From positions 1-64,000 of the forward strand of contig JAZDFQ010000045.1 of NCBI GenBank assembly GCA_043807765.1: DNA of 64,000 bases, read 5' to 3'. Positions 60,419 through 64,000 of this stretch are shown in pieces. Positions within the stretch are counted from its first letter, which is position 1. Every line of letters begins with the position of its first letter. The position numbers were made by a program, and so were the translations under genes. The notes beneath the pieces were generated by a model, which did not search any database, had not been told where the DNA came from, and was given only the letters and a program-made list of their open reading frames with translations. This DNA is from Stygiobacter sp043807765 (lineage in GTDB: Bacteria > Bacteroidota > Ignavibacteria > Ignavibacteriales > Melioribacteraceae).

Positions 60419-60982
60419 ATGGTATTTGTGAATAATTTGCTGATCAATACATATTCCGATTTAGAGCTTGTGGATATGGTGCGTGATAAAAATGATCGGG
60501 CAGCATTTAACGAGATTGTTGGGAGAAATAAATCACGTATTGGTTATACGGTTTTCGGATTTCTGGGCAAGAGTCAAGAAGCGGAAGATATTGGGCAAGA
60601 GGTATTTATCAGATTCTTAAACAATATTAATAACTACAACGGTAATTACTCGTTAAGTAATTATTTAGTAAAAATTGCAATCAATCTTTCACTTAATGAG
60701 TTAAGGCGACGGAAAATTAAAAGATTGTTTTCATTTGACAGAATGCAAGAAGATGGAATTGAACTTGCCAATTCAAGCAAAGTTGATCCTATTAATGAAG
60801 ATAAATTAATTATTGAAGCGGCACTCTCAAGGTTAAGTGACAAGCATCGAGCTGTAGTAGTTTTAAGACTCATTGATGAATACTCCACAGAAGAAACGGC
60901 CAAGTTGTTAAATATTCCGGTTGGTACTGTGCTGTCACGTTTAGCACGTGCACAAGAAAAACTAAGAATATTATTAAAGTAA
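60419..60982 (+). CDS. ECF-type RNA polymerase sigma factor
   Basis: 187 residues. Region 2: DQAAFNEIV-type segment (NDRAAFNEIVGRNKSRI), AEDIGQEVFIRFLNNI, and LSNYLVKIAINLSLNELRRRK. Region 4: LSDKHRAVVVLRLIDEYSTEETAKLL and VGTVLSRLARAQEKLR, the helix-turn-helix that reads the -35 box. Regions 1 and 3 are absent, so an ECF factor. Followed after 12 nt by a gene for a probable membrane anti-sigma factor. It is oriented away from the flagellar operon. Start ATG 60419 has no good Shine-Dalgarno; GTG 60428 is the alternative. Confidence 0.9.
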   Translation: MVFVNNLLINTYSDLELVDMVRDKNDRAAFNEIVGRNKSRIGYTVFGFLGKSQEAEDIGQEVFIRFLNNINNYNGNYSLSNYLVKIAINLSLNELRRRKIKRLFSFDRMQEDGIELANSSKVDPINEDKLIIEAALSRLSDKHRAVVVLRLIDEYSTEETAKLLNIPVGTVLSRLARAQEKLRILLK

Positions 60983-60994
60983 AAAGAGAGAAAT

Positions 60995-61432
60995 ATGAGC
61001 GAAAATAATTTTAAGAACCTGCTAAATAAATTTTTAGATTCCAGACTAACTGAAGATGAAAAAATAAGTTTTGTGGAATGCCTGAATAAAGACCCGAAGC
61101 TTGAAATTCTGCAAAAAGAACTATCTGAGATAAGAAGGAAAATTAAATCTTTAGGTAAGCAAGAATTTTCTGCTAGATTTGAAAATGAACTTCTAAGAAA
61201 ATCTAATCAACATTTCCTAAAAAATACCGAAAAGGTATTTATTTCTGACATTATTTCAGCGGTTTTTAAGAAAGTATGCCTATCGGCAACACTCATCTTG
61301 GTATTAATAAGCTTATACAATGTTAATGCCGGAAATATTAATTTATTGAAAAACATATTTAGTAAATCTGTGCCTGACATGGAATATGTCTTTGATACAA
61401 CATTAAAAACAAACTTGGTGAACTTAAAATGA
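60995..61432 (+). CDS. Probable membrane-anchored anti-sigma factor
   Basis: 145 residues. N-terminal helical region with FKNLLNKFLDSRLTEDEKISFVECL, similar to zinc-less anti-sigma domains, then one membrane helix near 92-110 (KVCLSATLILVLISLY) and a 35-residue outer tail. Classic place after an ECF gene, AGAGAG ribosome binding site. No ZAS His-Cys motif. Overlaps the next gene by 4 nt. The call depends mainly on position and topology. Confidence 0.65.
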   Translation: MSENNFKNLLNKFLDSRLTEDEKISFVECLNKDPKLEILQKELSEIRRKIKSLGKQEFSARFENELLRKSNQHFLKNTEKVFISDIISAVFKKVCLSATLILVLISLYNVNAGNINLLKNIFSKSVPDMEYVFDTTLKTNLVNLK

Positions 61433-61800
61433 AAGCGTATCTAAAAACATATCTAAAAACGATTTTGTTTTTTCTTGTTACTTTAATTGTAGGTATAGGA
61501 ATCGGTTTCCAAATAAGCGAAATAATTGTACAGAAACAACACGAACAATTTGAGGAATATTTTCAACCGAATGGATTTGTGAAATTCTACGAAGAAATCA
61601 TAAAACCAGACAAGAGACAGAAAGAATTAATTAAGCCATTGCTTTTGAAATATCACGGAAAAATTACATCAATTTTTATGGGTGGTTTTAAGAATATTGA
61701 TGTGCTTAAAGATTCACTTAGGTTGGAACTAAAACACTTTATAACTAAAGAACAACTGCAAATATTTGATGAGAAAATGAAAGAACATAAAGAAAAATAA
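61429..61800 (+). CDS. Membrane-anchored periplasmic sensor-like protein (CpxP/heavy-metal sensor type)
   Basis: 123 residues. Uncleaved signal anchor (TILFFLVTLIVGIGIGFQI, about 11-29), then a helical periplasmic part with EEIIKPDKRQKELIKPLLLKY and LELKHFITKEQLQIFDEKMKE, the layout of CpxP/CnrX-like periplasmic sensors, which often accompany ECF systems and sense misfolded protein or metal. No LTxxQ motif is evident. Third gene of the ECF operon. Its function is inferred. Confidence 0.6.
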   Translation: MKAYLKTYLKTILFFLVTLIVGIGIGFQISEIIVQKQHEQFEEYFQPNGFVKFYEEIIKPDKRQKELIKPLLLKYHGKITSIFMGGFKNIDVLKDSLRLELKHFITKEQLQIFDEKMKEHKEK

Positions 61801-61814
61801 TTCACAATGAATAT

Positions 61815-61832
61815 CTTGGTTTAATAACCAAG
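61815..61832 (+). promoter_or_regulatory. Perfect hairpin between the ECF operon and the DUF362 gene
   Basis: CTTGGTT-TAAT-AACCAAG, a 7-bp perfect stem with a 4-nt loop, 15 nt after the stop of the ECF operon and 24 nt before the next start. No T-run follows, so a strong intrinsic terminator is unlikely; an operator or processing stem is possible. Confidence 0.4.
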
Positions 61833-61855
61833 TAAATATGACTAAAGGTCCCTAT

Positions 61856-62878
61856 ATGAAGAATTTTAGATTAAGCTGCACTTGGAAGATTCAACTTTTA
61901 ACGCTTCTATTCTTGTTTTCAACAATCTCTGTGCAAGCTCTTCAGCAAGCTGCAAGCGAGAATGTAAAAACACAAAGCGAAAGTGTACTCAAGAATGAAA
62001 CTCAGCCCGATGTTTATATGACAAAGAATATTGATCCGGCAGCGTTGATAAAAATTTATAAAGCGTTAGGAAGAGAACTTAATGGTAGGGTTGCAATAAA
62101 AATCAGTACCGGAGAACCGGGAGGGCACAATTATCTTTCGCCCGAACTAATAAAGGATTTAGTTCAATCTGTAAATGGTACTATTGTTGAATGCAACACA
62201 GCTTATCCGGGAAAACGATACACAACCGAAGATCATAAGAAAGCTGCAGCAGATCATGGTTTTACTGCGATAGCAGCTGTAGATATTATGGATGAAGACA
62301 GTTCCATAGCCTTACCTTTTCCTCAAGGGAAAAATATTAATGAAGATTTAGTTGGTTCGCATTTCAAAAACTATGATTCATTTATTATCCTATCTCATTT
62401 TAAGGGGCATGCAATGGGTGGATTTGGAGGCGCTTTCAAGAACATGTCGATTGGTATAGCCTCTGCCAGCGGTAAAATGTGGATTCACACGGCTGGTTTA
62501 ACAAATAAATTAAGTGACTTTGCAAAAGCATTTACAACTCCACAGAATAAATTCTTAGAATCCATGGCGGAAGCTGCCGGGGCTGTAATGAATAGTCTAG
62601 GAAATAAAATATTATACATTAATGTTATGAACAAATTATCCATTGATTGTGACTGCTCTTCAAATCCAGCCGCGCCAACAATGGAAGATATTGGAATTTT
62701 AGCTTCTTTTGATCCGGTTGCATTGGATCAAGCATGTGTTGATCTTGTTTACAAGGCTCATGACGGTCATGACTTAATAAAACGGATGGAAGAAAAAAAC
62801 GCAATTCATACTATAGAACATGCGGCAGAGCTAGGTCTTGGGAAGAGGAGTTATAAACTTATTGATATTGGAAAGTAA
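61856..62878 (+). CDS. Secreted DUF362 protein
   Basis: 340 residues from ATG 61856, preferred over 61838 because AAAGG lies 8 nt ahead and the signal peptide then starts MKNFRLSCTWKIQLL. Signal peptide to about residue 35 (cut after VQALQ). DUF362 marks: GGHNYLSPELIKDLV, SHFKGHAMGGFGGAFKNMSIG in pieces, CDCSSNPAAPTMEDIG, DPVALDQACVDLV. No ferredoxin cluster domain. The two Cys of CDC may bind metal. Periplasmic. Different from the cytoplasmic DUF362 at 11807. Confidence 0.85.
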   Translation: MKNFRLSCTWKIQLLTLLFLFSTISVQALQQAASENVKTQSESVLKNETQPDVYMTKNIDPAALIKIYKALGRELNGRVAIKISTGEPGGHNYLSPELIKDLVQSVNGTIVECNTAYPGKRYTTEDHKKAAADHGFTAIAAVDIMDEDSSIALPFPQGKNINEDLVGSHFKNYDSFIILSHFKGHAMGGFGGAFKNMSIGIASASGKMWIHTAGLTNKLSDFAKAFTTPQNKFLESMAEAAGAVMNSLGNKILYINVMNKLSIDCDCSSNPAAPTMEDIGILASFDPVALDQACVDLVYKAHDGHDLIKRMEEKNAIHTIEHAAELGLGKRSYKLIDIGK

Positions 62879-62939
62879 GTCGTTAGTTTGTGCAAAATGA
62901 ATACTCAAATTGTAATACTTAAAAACAATCGGAGCTCTT

Positions 62940-63416
62940 ATGAAAAAATTAATTTTCAGTATGTTTTTTCTCTTTGTGTGCGCACAATTATCTTATGCAC
63001 AGCAGACGAGTGCAAATTCATCCACTATAAGCAGAACACCATCGGAACAAGAAATCATTAGTCTCTCCAAAGATAAGTGGCAGTGGATGGCAGATAAAAA
63101 TGTAGACAAATTAGAGCCTCTCTTTCATGAAAAATCAGTGTTTGTTCATATGGGAGGATTCTGGGGAAAGGAACAAGAAATCAATATCATTAAAAGCGGC
63201 GGAATCTGGTACAAGAAAGCGGATATCCATGATGTGTCGGTGAATATAATTGATAATACTGCAATTCTTTTAAATAGAATTACACTGCTTGCAGTTGTTG
63301 GAGGCAATGAAGTAACAAATCCTTTTGAAGTTACGGAAATTTATGTACATCAAAAAGATAGTTGGAAATTAGCATCTTTGTCATTCACGAGGCTGCTTTC
63401 CCCGCCTACTAATTAA
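62940..63416 (+). CDS. Secreted NTF2-like (SnoaL/DUF4440) protein
   Basis: 158 residues. Signal peptide MKKLIFSMFFLFVCAQLSYA, cut near 20. NTF2-fold marks: DKWQWMADKNVDKLEPLFHE, GGFWGKEQEINIIKSGGIWY, and a final TEIYVHQKDSWKLASLSFT strand. A small pocketed fold that binds ligands or hydrolyses them; substrate unknown. GGAG ribosome binding site 8 nt before ATG. Followed by an intrinsic terminator. Confidence 0.85.
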   Translation: MKKLIFSMFFLFVCAQLSYAQQTSANSSTISRTPSEQEIISLSKDKWQWMADKNVDKLEPLFHEKSVFVHMGGFWGKEQEINIIKSGGIWYKKADIHDVSVNIIDNTAILLNRITLLAVVGGNEVTNPFEVTEIYVHQKDSWKLASLSFTRLLSPPTN

Positions 63417-63429
63417 TAAAGTTTCGCTT

Positions 63430-63460
63430 TGTCGCTAATCATTACGCGACAGATTTTTTT
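63430..63460 (+). terminator. Intrinsic terminator after the NTF2-like gene
   Basis: TGTCGC-TAATCATTAC-GCGACA, a perfect 6-bp GC-rich stem with 10-nt loop, followed by GATTTTTTT. It lies 14 nt after the stop codon. Confidence 0.85.
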
Positions 63461-63481
63461 ACCAACGTTTACCTCATCGTA

Positions 63482-63509
63482 GTAGAGACGCAATTAATTG
63501 CGTCTCTAC
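63482..63509. repeat. 28-bp perfect palindrome (GTAGAGACG family)
   Basis: GTAGAGACGCAATT followed by its exact reverse complement. Ends GTAGAGACG/CGTCTCTAC are shared in part by a second copy at 63615-63640. Interspersed palindromes with these ends are known from many environmental genomes. No ORF overlaps it. Confidence 0.85.
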
Positions 63510-63584
63510 AATTATTATTTCTAACAATAGCTATTTTTTGCTTACGCCGGTTGTACTTCCTTTTATTTTTTTGCTTTCGTAAAT

Positions 63585-63610
63585 ACGTTCTGTTCGAACG
63601 TCTGATTTTT
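63585..63610 (+). terminator. Weak terminator-like hairpin
   Basis: ACGTTC-TGTTC-GAACGT stem with 6 bp, followed by CTGATTTTT. It could act on the plus strand, but no gene ends here on that strand; possibly part of the repeat cluster. Confidence 0.35.
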
Positions 63611-63614
63611 CTTT

Positions 63615-63640
63615 GAGACGGCTCAGCGAGCCGTCTCTAC
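63615..63640. repeat. Second palindromic repeat of the GAGACG/CGTCTCTAC family
   Basis: GAGACGGCTC-AGC-GAGCCGTCTC, perfect 10-bp stem with 3-nt loop, followed by TAC. It has the same outer GAGACG...CGTCTCTAC as the element at 63482 but a different core, and ends 1 nt before a stop codon of an ORF remnant. Confidence 0.8.
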
Positions 63641-63641
63641 A

Positions 63642-63797
63642 TTACTTTACCGGTTCCGGTGTTTTAACTTCTTCCGTTTTATGAGAAGCACCTAAATCCT
63701 TAATGTTTCTTGCGGCAAAATATTGGTCGTAAAACAAAGGCTGACTTTTTTTAACAAGCTCTATCATTGTATCTAACTGATGCTCATAAAAAACCGC
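63642..63797 (-). pseudogene. C-terminal ORF remnant
   Basis: An open frame of 51 codons with protein-like sequence, from after an in-frame TAG (63798-63800) to TAA at 63642; it contains KKSQPLFYDQYFAARNIKDLG. The first ATG gives 41 residues, and no ribosome binding site precedes it. The frame is broken near runs of C and T (63786-63808), which suggests a frameshifted or truncated gene. Not recognised. Confidence 0.4.
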
Positions 63798-63855
63798 CTA
63801 TATGGGGGGTAGTTTGTATTGAAGCGTGAACCTTAATCCTAGCTGCTAATTCCTT

Positions 63856-64000
63856 TTATTCAGAGTAATCTAAGATGATGGATTTTGTCTGTCCGCAAGA
63901 ACAAACAAACTTTATTTCCTTCAAATTATCGTGAGCGTCTTTCTTTAGAATAATTCTAATTCCATCCGCTTCGCTATCTTCAAAAGAAATTTTGGATAAA
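63856..64000 (-). CDS. C-terminal end of an unknown protein (partial)
   Basis: The last 48 codons of a gene entering from beyond the window; stop TAA at 63856-63858. It ends IKFVCSCGQTKSIILDYSE. The CSCG pair could be half of a zinc knuckle. Between this gene and the ORF remnant (63798-63855) I see no other signal. Confidence 0.55.
   Translation of the reverse strand, partial: LSKISFEDSEADGIRIILKKDAHDNLKEIKFVCSCGQTKSIILDYSE

Overview
AT-rich bacterial chromosome (long A/T-rich intergenic runs, tightly packed genes) carrying an almost complete flagellar locus of a Gram-negative type: P- and L-ring genes (flgI, flgH, flgA) are present, so the cell has an outer membrane. The mix of a Firmicutes-like flagellar order (fliE-fliF-fliG-fliH-fliI-fliJ-motE-fliK-flgD-flgE, then fliL-fliM-fliN-fliO-fliP-fliQ-fliR-flhB-flhA-flhF-flhG-fliA) with csrA-fliW, P/L rings and WbsX-type glycan enzymes suggests a motile member of the Bacteroidota/Ignavibacteriota side of the FCB group. 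That placement is an inference from gene content, not proven. No tRNA, rRNA, CRISPR array or insertion sequence was seen.

Layout. 1-56: the first codons of a flagellin (minus strand), with a sigma-28 promoter and a structured leader holding two CsrA-like sites. 366-14785 (minus): a glycan-modification island of two SunS-like glycosyltransferases with TPR-type tails, a methyltransferase/double-GT2 protein, a 1648-residue five-module protein (glycerophosphotransferase-like, methyltransferase-like, GT9, WbsX, TPR), and an overlapping three-gene cassette (TagD-like cytidylyltransferase, glutaminase-less asparagine synthase-like enzyme, DUF362). Its place beside flagellin suggests flagellin or surface glycan decoration. 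15039-20480 (minus): a membrane TPR/coiled-coil protein, a triple-PAS histidine kinase, a small sigma-28-driven protein, a REC-DHp protein and a lone REC protein. 20489-24914: two stator pairs (motA/motB twice) around REC-Hpt, csrA and fliW. 24911-36875: hook-filament junction, rod and ring genes, a SwrB-like membrane protein, a degenerate kinase, two HDOD proteins, and a short sigma-28 factor. 36983-60059: the export apparatus, switch, hook and MS-ring genes. 60419-63416 (plus): an ECF sigma/anti-sigma/periplasmic-sensor operon, a secreted DUF362 protein and a secreted NTF2-like protein. 63417-64000: terminator, two palindromic repeat copies, an ORF remnant, and the 3' end of a further minus-strand gene.

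How it works together. Three similar promoter-like motifs (TGGYAT-N5-TKGMAA, sigma-54-like) sit 28-33 nt ahead of the start codons of flgB, fliL and the gene before fliA, that is, at the heads of three early/middle operons. FliA made from the third operon would then drive flagellin and the gene at 18736 through TAAAGTTT/CCGATAA-type promoters. CsrA and FliW from the middle of the cluster are placed to control flagellin translation at the leader next to flagellin. Two stator sets plus a dispersed set of phosphorelay parts (kinase, REC, REC-Hpt, REC-DHp) suggest regulated motor output. Missing from the window: fliD, fliS, an obvious flgM, and chemotaxis cheA/cheW/receptor genes.
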